A stretch of 9,653 bases of DNA from JAQIBY01 sp051747965 (GTDB lineage Bacteria > Bacteroidota > Bacteroidia > Bacteroidales > ML635J-15), in contig JBNJGS010000085.1 of NCBI GenBank assembly GCA_051747965.1, positions 1 to 9,653 on the forward strand, read 5' to 3'. This document shows positions 1 to 7,061 of the stretch, piece by piece. The notes below the pieces were generated by a model, which ran no database searches, was not told the DNA's origin, and worked only from the letters and a program-made list of their open reading frames with translations. Made by a program: the position numbers and the translations under genes. Each line of letters opens with the position of its first letter. Within the stretch, counting starts at the first letter, position 1.

Positions 1-761
1 GCTTTTTCAGCGAAATCTTCATCAGCGGAGGCAAAAATAATGCCTCTGGATGAATTTACCAGCAGGCCGCACTGGTTGTTCATGCCGTGTTCGGCTACGG
101 CTTCAAGGCTGCCTCCCTGAGCACCTACGCCGGGGACTAAGAGAAAGTGATCGGGCACGATTTTACGGATATCAGCAAGCATTTCTGCCTTTGTGGCTCC
201 AACAACGTACATCATTTGGTCCTTGTTTGCCCAGTTTTGGGATTTTGTCAGCACTTTTTCAAAAAGCTTTTCGCCCTGATCGGCATGATACTGAAAATCA
301 TCAGCTCCTTTATTGGAAGTAAGAGCAAGCAAAATGACCCACTTGCCATTGTATCCCAGGAAAGGAGATACGGAATCCTCTCCCATATATGGTGCAACAG
401 TGACAGCATCAAAGTCCATTCTCTCAAAAAATGCTCTTGCATACAGTGCTGATGTGTTCCCGATATCGCCGCGCTTAGCATCTGCAATCACAAAGAGATC
501 AGGATGATTGGTGCGGATATATTTCAGGCTTTTTTCCAGTGAAATCAGTCCGTTGGAGCCAAGGCTTTCATAAAATGCCAGATTGGGCTTGTATGCTACG
601 GAATATCTGGCTGTAGCATCAACGATGGCCTTATTGAATTCGAAAAGCGGGTCATCCCTGTCTTTCAGGTGGGGTGGAATCTTTTTTATGTCAGAATCAA
701 GGCCTACACATAGAAATGATTTCTTTTTCCTGATTTGTTCAAATAAATCTTTGCTGTTCAT
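1..761 (-). CDS. pyrF: Orotidine 5'-phosphate decarboxylase, 3' end cut by the window
   Basis: Catalyses the last step of de novo UMP synthesis, decarboxylating orotidine 5'-phosphate in the cytoplasm. My reading of the minus strand gives 253 codons without a stop up to the window edge, starting MNSKDLFEQIRKKKSFLCVG. The catalytic motif DAKRGDIG sits at about residues 94-101, the TIM-barrel start CVGLDSD at 18-24, and the phosphate-binding end shows PGVGAQGG followed by NSSRGI. The length and the wording of the motifs fit the type 2 (longer) family, which is usually about 270-300 residues, so only a short C-terminal piece is missing. The ATG is 11 bases after the prfA stop codon, which suggests co-transcription with prfA and purM. 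No separate promoter is visible. Identification is secure from the motifs and the conserved neighbours. Confidence 0.95.
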   Translation of the reverse strand, partial: MNSKDLFEQIRKKKSFLCVGLDSDIKKIPPHLKDRDDPLFEFNKAIVDATARYSVAYKPNLAFYESLGSNGLISLEKSLKYIRTNHPDLFVIADAKRGDIGNTSALYARAFFERMDFDAVTVAPYMGEDSVSPFLGYNGKWVILLALTSNKGADDFQYHADQGEKLFEKVLTKSQNWANKDQMMYVVGATKAEMLADIRKIVPDHFLLVPGVGAQGGSLEAVAEHGMNNQCGLLVNSSRGIIFASADEDFAEK

Positions 762-772
762 AATGCTGAGGT

Positions 773-1870
773 TTAAGATACATCTTCGCTGGTTTCACTT
801 TTAAGCCGTGCTGCATTTTCTTCCATGATGAGTTTATCAATAATTTCTTTGATATCCCCGTTTATGATTTCCTGAAGATTGTACATGGTCAGGTTGATGC
901 GATGATCGGTAACACGTCCCTGCGGATAATTGTATGTGCGGATTTTTGCTGATCTGTCACCTGATGATACCATGGTTTTTCTTTTGGATGCTATTTCATC
1001 GAGATATTTTTGGTGTTCCAGATTGTAAAGGCGGGTACGCAACTCTTTCATTGCTTTGTCAAGATTTTTGAGCTTGGACTTTTCATCCTGACAAGTAACC
1101 ACGACACCTGTTGGAATATGCGTCAGTCGGATGGCGGAATAAGTCGTGTTAACGGATTGTCCGCCGGGGCCTGAAGAGCAGTATTCATCACGTTTGATGT
1201 CGGCAGGATTGATTTTGATATCGACCTCTTCTGCTTCCGGCAGTACGGCCACTGAGGCCGCCGAGGTATGTACCCTGCCCTGGGTTTCTGTCTGTGGCAC
1301 CCGCTGAACCCTGTGAACACCTGATTCATATTTTAAAATGCCATAAACACCTTCACCACTTACACTGGCTACAATTTCTTTATATCCGCCCTGAGTTCCT
1401 TCTGTGATGCGTGTTACTTCCATTTTCCAGTTCTGATTCTCACAGAATTTGGTGTACATTCTGTACAAATCACCGGCGAAAATGCTTGCTTCATCACCAC
1501 CTGAGCCTGCCCTGATTTCAAGTACTGCATTCTTCTCATCTTCAGGGTCTTTTGGAATAAGCAGGAGCTTAATTTTTTCTTCCATGGGCTCTTTCCTGGC
1601 AGCAAGCTCTTCAAGTTCGGCTTTTGCCATTTCCTGCATCTCCTCATCTTCCCCGGAATTCATCATCTCCCTGGCTTCTTCAATTCCATTGATGATCTCC
1701 AGGTATTCATCATATGCCTGTATAACAGGCTCCAGATCCTTAAACTCTTTGTTGAGTCTGATGTATTTATCCATATCCGACATGACCGAAGGGTCGGTCA
1801 GGAGCTTTTGAACCTCAGCCTGGCGTTGTTTAACGCCTTCCAGCTTATTTAATATCATGTTGTCTTTCAT
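773..1870 (-). CDS. prfA: Peptide chain release factor 1
   Basis: Cytoplasmic class I release factor that reads UAA and UAG in the ribosomal A site and triggers peptide release. The protein has 365 residues, normal for the family. The GGQ hydrolysis motif lies at residues 236-238 in the context SSGPGGQSVNTT. The stop-codon recognition tripeptide is PQT (192-194) within HRVQRVPQTETQGRVHTSA. It fits the RF1 P-x-T pattern rather than the RF2 SPF pattern, so this is not prfB. The N-terminal part (about 1-110) is rich in charged helices, as expected for domain 1. An in-frame ATG at codon 5 is an alternative start, but a purine-rich AAGGAAG just before the first ATG favours the longer form. It follows purM after 77 bases and precedes pyrF by 11. 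Confidence 0.97.
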   Translation of the reverse strand: MKDNMILNKLEGVKQRQAEVQKLLTDPSVMSDMDKYIRLNKEFKDLEPVIQAYDEYLEIINGIEEAREMMNSGEDEEMQEMAKAELEELAARKEPMEEKIKLLLIPKDPEDEKNAVLEIRAGSGGDEASIFAGDLYRMYTKFCENQNWKMEVTRITEGTQGGYKEIVASVSGEGVYGILKYESGVHRVQRVPQTETQGRVHTSAASVAVLPEAEEVDIKINPADIKRDEYCSSGPGGQSVNTTYSAIRLTHIPTGVVVTCQDEKSKLKNLDKAMKELRTRLYNLEHQKYLDEIASKRKTMVSSGDRSAKIRTYNYPQGRVTDHRINLTMYNLQEIINGDIKEIIDKLIMEENAARLKSETSEDVS

Positions 1871-1873
1871 GTA

Positions 1874-1880
1874 CTTCCTT
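1874..1880 (-). promoter_or_regulatory. Shine-Dalgarno-like site of prfA
   Basis: The minus strand reads AAGGAAG directly before the prfA ATG, with five bases between AGGA and the start codon. Bacteroidota genes often lack a recognisable Shine-Dalgarno sequence, and the other genes in this window show none as clear. It favours the ATG at 1870 over the one at 1858. The site sits in an A-rich stretch, so a chance match cannot be excluded. Confidence 0.45.
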
Positions 1881-1947
1881 TTCTTTTTTGTTTTGATGTA
1901 TCGTGGCGACCGTCATAATTCGTTTCGCCGGATTGGCACATCATGTG

Positions 1948-3120
1948 CTAATATTCGTATGTTTGATTTTTATGTGTGATGGATAGCCTGTTTGTTTCAG
2001 CTTTCTCTACCCGTCCGACAATACGGGCTTCCAGATTAAATTTTTCAGCTGTATTGATGATGGTTTCTGCCATGTCTTGTTTTACATAGAATTCAAAACG
2101 ATGTCCCATATTAAAAACCTGATACATTTCCCGCATGTCTGTGCCGGATTCTTTTTGAATCATGTCGAACAAGGGAGGTACAGGAAACATATTGTCCTTG
2201 ATGATATGTTTGTTTTTGACAAAATGCAGGACTTTGGTTTGCGCACCGCCACTACAATGTACCATGCCGTGAATTTCACTGCGGTGGTTTTTCAGAACTT
2301 CTGCCACAACAGGTGCATATGTCCGTGTGGGGGAGAGTACCAGTTTTCCGGCGTCCAGGCCGGTTGATTCTATGGCATCGGTGAGCTTTTTACTGCCTGA
2401 ATACACCAGTGATTCCGGAAGGTCAGGATCAAAACTTTCGGGATATTTTTTTGCCAGATAATGAGCGAAAACATCGTGACGTGCTGATGTCAGGCCATTG
2501 CTGCCCATGCCACCGTTGTATTCTTTTTCGTAGCTGGTCTGCCCGTGTGATGCCAGGCCTACAATTACATCACCGGCCTGAATGTTTTCATTGGTGATGA
2601 CATCGTTTTTTTTCATTCTGCATGTGACTGTTGAGTCCACAATGATTGTGCGAACCAAATCACCAACATCCGCAGTTTCCCCACCGGTAAGGTAAATACT
2701 CAGACCCATCTCCCTGAGTTCAGAAAGCACTTCTTCTGTACCCTGGATGATGGCAGCAATCACTTCACCGGGGATTTTGTTTTTATTCCGTCCGATGGTG
2801 GAAGACAAGAGGATGTTGTCAGTTGCTCCGACACACAGAAGATCATCCAGATTCATGATGACAGCATCCTGTGCGATGCCTTTCCAGACACTGAGATCAC
2901 CTGTTTCTTTCCAGTACATATATGCCAGTGAGGATTTGGTACCTGCTCCGTCGGCATGCATGATATTGCAGTATGCCTCATTTCCACCGAGGATATCCGG
3001 GAGAATTTTGCAAAATGCATTGGGGAAAATGCCTTTATCCACATTTTTCAGTGCATTGTGTACATCTTCCTTGGCGGCTGAAACCCCGCGCTGGCTGTAT
3101 CTGTCTGACACGTTTTTCAT
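1948..3120 (-). CDS. purM: Phosphoribosylformylglycinamidine cyclo-ligase (AIR synthetase)
   Basis: ATP-dependent closure of the imidazole ring, converting FGAM to aminoimidazole ribotide in purine synthesis; cytoplasmic, normally a homodimer. The protein has 390 residues. Classical PurM proteins have about 345, but this length is typical of the Bacteroides-type version, whose sequence I recognise: RGVSAAKEDVHNALKN near the start, HADGAGTKSSLAYMYWKETG, then TGGETADVGDLVRTIIVDST and NGGMGSNGLTSARHDV. The glycine-rich and acidic stretches correspond to the substrate and nucleotide binding segments of the AIRS family (N-terminal dimer domain, then C-terminal domain). There is no clear Shine-Dalgarno before the ATG. 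The gene begins only about 25 bases after the U-tract of the preceding operon's terminator. It therefore needs either a promoter close to that terminator or read-through. prfA and pyrF follow, a grouping known from Bacteroides genomes. Confidence 0.96.
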   Translation of the reverse strand: MKNVSDRYSQRGVSAAKEDVHNALKNVDKGIFPNAFCKILPDILGGNEAYCNIMHADGAGTKSSLAYMYWKETGDLSVWKGIAQDAVIMNLDDLLCVGATDNILLSSTIGRNKNKIPGEVIAAIIQGTEEVLSELREMGLSIYLTGGETADVGDLVRTIIVDSTVTCRMKKNDVITNENIQAGDVIVGLASHGQTSYEKEYNGGMGSNGLTSARHDVFAHYLAKKYPESFDPDLPESLVYSGSKKLTDAIESTGLDAGKLVLSPTRTYAPVVAEVLKNHRSEIHGMVHCSGGAQTKVLHFVKNKHIIKDNMFPVPPLFDMIQKESGTDMREMYQVFNMGHRFEFYVKQDMAETIINTAEKFNLEARIVGRVEKAETNRLSITHKNQTYEY

Positions 3121-3144
3121 TGAACTGTTTTGTCTGATAATTTA

Positions 3145-3180
3145 CAAAGAAAAAGGCGTTCGTTACATCTAACGAACGCC
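3145..3180 (-). terminator. Rho-independent terminator after the PorE-like gene
   Basis: A perfect 11-base-pair stem (3155-3165 with 3170-3180, arms GGCGTTCGTTA and TAACGAACGCC) encloses a 4-base loop. On the minus strand it is followed by TTTTTCTTTG. It lies about 20 bases after the stop codon of the OmpA-type gene and ends that transcription unit. On the plus strand the hairpin is followed only by five A residues, so it works in one direction. Confidence 0.88.
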
Positions 3181-3200
3181 AAAAATACTATTTTATGTAG

Positions 3201-5285
3201 CTAAAACTCTCCGCCGCCGACTTCCACTTCAGCATCACCTTTTTTAATGACATTTTCATTTTCAACTTCAAAGGGATCCTGGCCTTCTTCCAGGCCATAG
3301 GTTTTGGATTTCACGCTGAATTCTGTCCGGCGATTAAGCTGGTGAGCAATCTCAGTTTGTTCCTTGTTGGGAAGGTCAAGAATAAAGCCTTCAGTCAGAA
3401 TATCACCGGGATCTAAAAAGTCGTGCTTTTTCGCCAGGGTAGAATCTACGGTTCTTGGCATGGATTCACCAAAGCCCCTGGAAGTCAGGCGGTCTTTGTC
3501 AATGCCTTTTTCTGTCAGATAATTAACACATGATTGAGCCCGTTCCTGGGAAAGCTCCATATTGGCTTCATCTGTACCCCTGAAGTCGGTGTGAGCACGC
3601 AGTTCAATGGCCAGATGCGGGTTGTCTTTCAGTGTTTTTACGAGTTCATCAAGTGCCACGGTGGACTCCGGTCGCAATGTCGCCTTGTTGAAGTCATATT
3701 CTATATTGGGCAGCTCAATAACCTGAGGTATGCTTGCCATGTTGATATCGATTACCAAAGTAGTATCATGATAGATGCCCCGGGTTGTGAATGTGTATGT
3801 GTTGGCAAAATAATCTTCACCCAAAGATGCTTTCATAATATAATCGGTTTCTTCTTCAAGATTTTCAAATACATAGGTCCCATCCTCACTTGTTTCAAAG
3901 GCCTGTTGCAGTCCTTCATCTGTCATAAGTTGAATTTTGGCACCTGCCAGTCGATATGCGTATTCCGGCTTTGTTGTATCTTTGACAACGCCGCGAACTG
4001 CGATATCAAGTGGTGGCATGCGGAAACGGTATATATCGTCCATGCCTTTGCCTCCAACCCTGTTTGATGAGAAATAACCTTCCTCCCTTTCACCATAGAA
4101 GATAATTTTAAAGTCATCTGCTGATGAGTTTACCGGGGGCCTTAAATTTTCGGGAGTTTCGAATCCGCCTTCACCGTCGGGTTCTGCTTTAAAGATGTCC
4201 AGTCCGCCCATGCCAACATGTCCGTCAGAAGAAAAATACAGTGTTCCGTTTTGACGTATGGAAGGAAATGTTTCATCACCGGAAGTATTGATGGGTTTGC
4301 CGAGGTTGACCGCTTCGCCCCAGTCATCTTTGGTGCTTTCTCTGGTCATAACATAAATGTCGCTTCCACCAAAACCTTTGGGCGCGTTGGCCACGAAATA
4401 CAGGCTCAATTCATCCTGCGAAAGGTTTGGATATGCTACTTCATTGCCTTCAAACCCGGGAATTTTAAGTTCTTCTTCACCACTCCAGGCTCTTCCCCGT
4501 TTTGTTGCCATAAAGATCTTACATGGGATATTGATGTTATCCCCACCATAACAACGGGTAAAATACATGATATTTCCTTTTTGGTTGAGAGTGGGTGCAC
4601 CCTCATCTTCTTCTGTATTCACATAGCCGCTCAACGGATATGGTTCGCTCCAGTTGCCTTTTCTGTCTTGTTCAATCTGAAAAATATCCGTGAATTTTTC
4701 TCCGCTTTTCAGATTCATATTGTCACCCATCGTTCCTTCCCGTGAAGATGTAAAAAATACTATATCGTAATCATCATCTCCCCATGCAGGCGCGAAATCC
4801 TGTTTCAGGGAATTGAAATACGCCATATTACTTACTTCATAGCGTGATGGCTGGTTTTCCCACTGTGGCACTACCTTGCAGGATTCTATGCCGGTTTTTG
4901 CCCTGTAATCGTCAGGCACAAGGTCCAGGTATGATTCATAAACTTCAATGGCATCTTCGTATTTGCCATTCATACGCAGTGCATCTGCATAATAAAGCCT
5001 GGCTTCTGGTTTTAACCGCTGCGAGTTTGTTTTCAGTGCTTTTCTGAAAAACTCTTCGGCTTTTTGGGAATTTCCCATTTCACGGTAGCAGTAACCGACA
5101 CGATAGGCAACAAGTGCAGTCTGCTCAGCGCTGTTGATCTCGGGCAGGGCCTCGGTATAATAATCAATGGCTTCCTCAAAACGGAATTGGTCAAAGGCCA
5201 CATCACCTTTCCTGACACCGGTTTGCGCCATTGCGCTGCTAATGATAAAACCTGTTAAGAGAACTAAAAATATTATTCGTTTCAT
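3201..5285 (-). CDS. PorE-like TPR/PD40/OmpA-domain envelope protein
   Basis: 694-residue exported protein with the domain order of the T9SS component PorE. It has a Sec signal peptide (1-20, hydrophobic core then AMA before Q21) and TPR-type helices (about 25-135). A PD40/WD40-like propeller follows (about 150-425), with repeats such as YFVANAPKGFGGSDIYVMTR and YFSSDGHVGMGGLDIFKAE. Next come a carboxypeptidase-regulatory/CnaB-like domain (about 427-512) and an OmpA-like C-terminal domain (about 522-660). The OmpA part shows the expected peptidoglycan-binding features: EYDFNKATLRPES, AHTDFRGTDEANMELSQERA and NRRTEF. It also has an extra segment of about 35 residues (610-645) before NRRTEF, which I believe is common in Bacteroidota relatives. 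There is no lipobox cysteine, so it appears soluble in the periplasm rather than a lipoprotein. The likely role is to anchor an outer-membrane complex, plausibly T9SS, to peptidoglycan. Bacteroidota genomes carry several such paralogs, so true PorE orthology is unproven. Its ATG is 71 bases after the upstream paralog, whose promoter probably serves both. Confidence 0.88.
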   Translation of the reverse strand: MKRIIFLVLLTGFIISSAMAQTGVRKGDVAFDQFRFEEAIDYYTEALPEINSAEQTALVAYRVGYCYREMGNSQKAEEFFRKALKTNSQRLKPEARLYYADALRMNGKYEDAIEVYESYLDLVPDDYRAKTGIESCKVVPQWENQPSRYEVSNMAYFNSLKQDFAPAWGDDDYDIVFFTSSREGTMGDNMNLKSGEKFTDIFQIEQDRKGNWSEPYPLSGYVNTEEDEGAPTLNQKGNIMYFTRCYGGDNINIPCKIFMATKRGRAWSGEEELKIPGFEGNEVAYPNLSQDELSLYFVANAPKGFGGSDIYVMTRESTKDDWGEAVNLGKPINTSGDETFPSIRQNGTLYFSSDGHVGMGGLDIFKAEPDGEGGFETPENLRPPVNSSADDFKIIFYGEREEGYFSSNRVGGKGMDDIYRFRMPPLDIAVRGVVKDTTKPEYAYRLAGAKIQLMTDEGLQQAFETSEDGTYVFENLEEETDYIMKASLGEDYFANTYTFTTRGIYHDTTLVIDINMASIPQVIELPNIEYDFNKATLRPESTVALDELVKTLKDNPHLAIELRAHTDFRGTDEANMELSQERAQSCVNYLTEKGIDKDRLTSRGFGESMPRTVDSTLAKKHDFLDPGDILTEGFILDLPNKEQTEIAHQLNRRTEFSVKSKTYGLEEGQDPFEVENENVIKKGDAEVEVGGGEF

Positions 5286-5356
5286 AAGGCATGGATTTTT
5301 CAGGTTACTAAATTAATGAAATCTCTGAAACCCCGAAAGCCAATTGGTGAATTTCA

Positions 5357-6919
5357 TCAGCGGATTTCGAGAAATACATCTTTTTTCAGTGTTTTTGTTT
5401 TTATAAAATCTTTTGTTGATATTCTTTCGCTTGTTGGTATATAGGGTTGTAATCTAAAATATACCTGATATATTTTGTCATTTTCGAGTTCAAGGTAATA
5501 TTTGCCGTTTTCATCAGTTGTCAATGTTTTTTGCACATCACCGTTTTGGTTGCACAATTCCACCTCAACGCCTGCCAGGGGTTCTTTTCTCATTTTATCA
5601 TAGATGATGCCTTTCACTGCAGCCTCAATCTCCGGTTGGCTAAAATGATAAATGTCAGATTTGCCAATACCGCCTCTTCTTCGTGAAGTGAAAAATCCTT
5701 CGGCTTTGTCATCCCTGAACACAATGCCAAAATCATCAGCCGGAGAGTTGATCGGGCTTCCCATGTTACTTACCTCGTATGCTGCAGGGCCTTTTTTTTC
5801 GGCTTCAAAAATATCAAGCCCGCCCATGCTGTTGTGCCCGTCTGAAGCAAAGTAGAGCAATCCGTTTTTGCGGATATAAGGGAAGCAGTCATCTTTATTG
5901 GTATTGATGTCAGGGCCGAGATTTTGTGGTGAGCCCCAGGGTTTTGATTTTCGTTCGCGTGTTACTTTATAAATGTCCTTTCCTCCGTATCCCCCAAGCA
6001 TTGAATCAACAACAAAATACAATGTACACTCATCGTCAGAAATGGCAGGATGCCCAATGCTGATGCCTTTTGGGATATCCGGAATGATAACTTCCTCTAC
6101 ACTTGTCCAGTAGCTGCTTCTGCGTTTTGATTTATAAATACGGCAAGCACGGTCTGCTCCGGGATTATACTCACATCGTGAGAAATACAGAACATTATAT
6201 CGTCTGTTGAGGCTGGCTGCGCCTTCATCAAATTCCGTATTGACTGTTCCCAGTGATTTTTTGGGGAGTGTCCATTGACCGTCTTTGTTTTTTTCGGCTT
6301 CGTATATGTCTGTGAAAAGCTCGCCTGACTCCAGGTTGATGTCTGGATTGTCAAGGATTGAACGGGATGAAGTAAAAAAGATTTTTTCATAATCTTTGTA
6401 TCCGTATACCGGACAAAAATCAAGTTCTCCGGAGTTCAGAATGGCTGCCATCTTTACTTCTGTATTGTTCGGATGTTCAAGCATTTCCAGGGTGCGGTGA
6501 ATTCTATCGGTTTTTTTCCGTATTCCGGGGTCGTCAGGTTCTATCTCCGCGTATTTTTCAATGGCCTGCAGTGCAGAATCAAATTCTTCATGTTGCAGAT
6601 AGGCATCAGCCATCTCAAAATACATGACAGGGTCTTTGTAATTGTACCGTTCTGCTCGTTTATAATGAAATATTGCCTTTTCCGGTTCAGATATTTTCAT
6701 GTAGGACTGTGCTGCTTTATAAGAAACTTCTGCTCTGGTTTTTTGTGACTTATCACTTTTATCGAATTGTTTTTTGTACAGATCAATGGCCGTTTTAAAC
6801 TGTTCCCGTTCAAATGCCTGATCAGCTTTTCTCAGATACCGCTGAGCATCTGCAGGAAAAGAAACTGTCAGAAAAACAAATGCCGAAATGACTATGATAA
6901 GTTTCTGTTTCATATACAT
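5357..6919 (-). CDS. TPR/PD40 periplasmic protein, PorE-like paralog lacking the OmpA domain
   Basis: 520-residue exported protein, clearly a paralog of the downstream PorE-like protein. Domains in order are a signal peptide (about 1-25, ending FPADAQ), TPR helices (about 28-145) and a PD40/propeller region (about 155-427). The propeller includes FFTSSR, YFASDGHNSMGGLDIFEAE and SPADDFGIVFRDDKAEGFF. A carboxypeptidase-regulatory-like domain (about 432-515, KGIIYDKMRKEPLAGVEVEL then TDENGKYYLEL) ends the protein. It stops just where its paralog continues into the OmpA-like peptidoglycan-binding domain, so it cannot bind peptidoglycan in the same way. It may be a partner or scaffold in the same complex. 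Two in-frame starts are possible: ATG at 6919, or ATG at 6913 giving a signal peptide beginning MKQKLIIV. The sequence does not decide between them. A good promoter lies immediately upstream. Function beyond a presumed envelope/T9SS scaffold is unknown. Confidence 0.85.
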   Translation of the reverse strand: MYMKQKLIIVISAFVFLTVSFPADAQRYLRKADQAFEREQFKTAIDLYKKQFDKSDKSQKTRAEVSYKAAQSYMKISEPEKAIFHYKRAERYNYKDPVMYFEMADAYLQHEEFDSALQAIEKYAEIEPDDPGIRKKTDRIHRTLEMLEHPNNTEVKMAAILNSGELDFCPVYGYKDYEKIFFTSSRSILDNPDINLESGELFTDIYEAEKNKDGQWTLPKKSLGTVNTEFDEGAASLNRRYNVLYFSRCEYNPGADRACRIYKSKRRSSYWTSVEEVIIPDIPKGISIGHPAISDDECTLYFVVDSMLGGYGGKDIYKVTRERKSKPWGSPQNLGPDINTNKDDCFPYIRKNGLLYFASDGHNSMGGLDIFEAEKKGPAAYEVSNMGSPINSPADDFGIVFRDDKAEGFFTSRRRGGIGKSDIYHFSQPEIEAAVKGIIYDKMRKEPLAGVEVELCNQNGDVQKTLTTDENGKYYLELENDKIYQVYFRLQPYIPTSERISTKDFIKTKTLKKDVFLEIR

Positions 6920-6942
6920 GTATTTTGCCGCTGTAAAAATAG

Positions 6943-6976
6943 CAAAGCTACGGTGTTAAAAAAAATCCATGCAAAA
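6943..6976 (-). promoter_or_regulatory. Bacteroidota-type promoter of the PorE-like operon
   Basis: On the minus strand TTTTG (6976-6972) is followed after 21 bases by TAGCTTTG (6950-6943). This is an exact match to the -7 consensus TAnnTTTG of Bacteroidota with a fitting -33 TTTG and spacing. The predicted transcription start is around 6936-6938, leaving a leader of roughly 20 bases before the first gene. The spacer contains a run of eight T residues. Confidence 0.65.
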
Positions 6977-7061
6977 TGAATGCCGAAAAGCACAGGTCTT
7001 TGGTGGGATGAATCATGTTTTATGCTTACATGCCTGTATTTAGCGCAAATGGCCGGCAATA

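Noticed and set aside
1936..1948. Small palindrome GCACA-TCA-TGTGC at the end of purM
   Set aside because: The stem is only 5 base pairs and no U-tract follows on the minus strand, so it is not a terminator. The purM-prfA gap shows no other structure I trust.
3534..4745. Long plus-strand open frames of 177 and 175 codons
   Set aside because: They lie antisense to the PorE-like gene, which has clear domains throughout. Their translations are cysteine- and phenylalanine-rich without recognisable motifs, as expected for shadows of a coding strand.
5286..5356. Possible remnant of an OmpA domain or separate promoter between the PorE-like paralogs
   Set aside because: Only 71 AT-rich bases. The only inverted repeat (ATGAAAT/ATTTCAT) has a 28-base loop, and there is no TAnnTTTG element or coding signal.
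6956..6990. Run of eight T residues on the minus strand after the sigma/anti-sigma genes, as a possible terminator
   Set aside because: No stable hairpin precedes the run, and it sits inside the spacer of a well-matched promoter.
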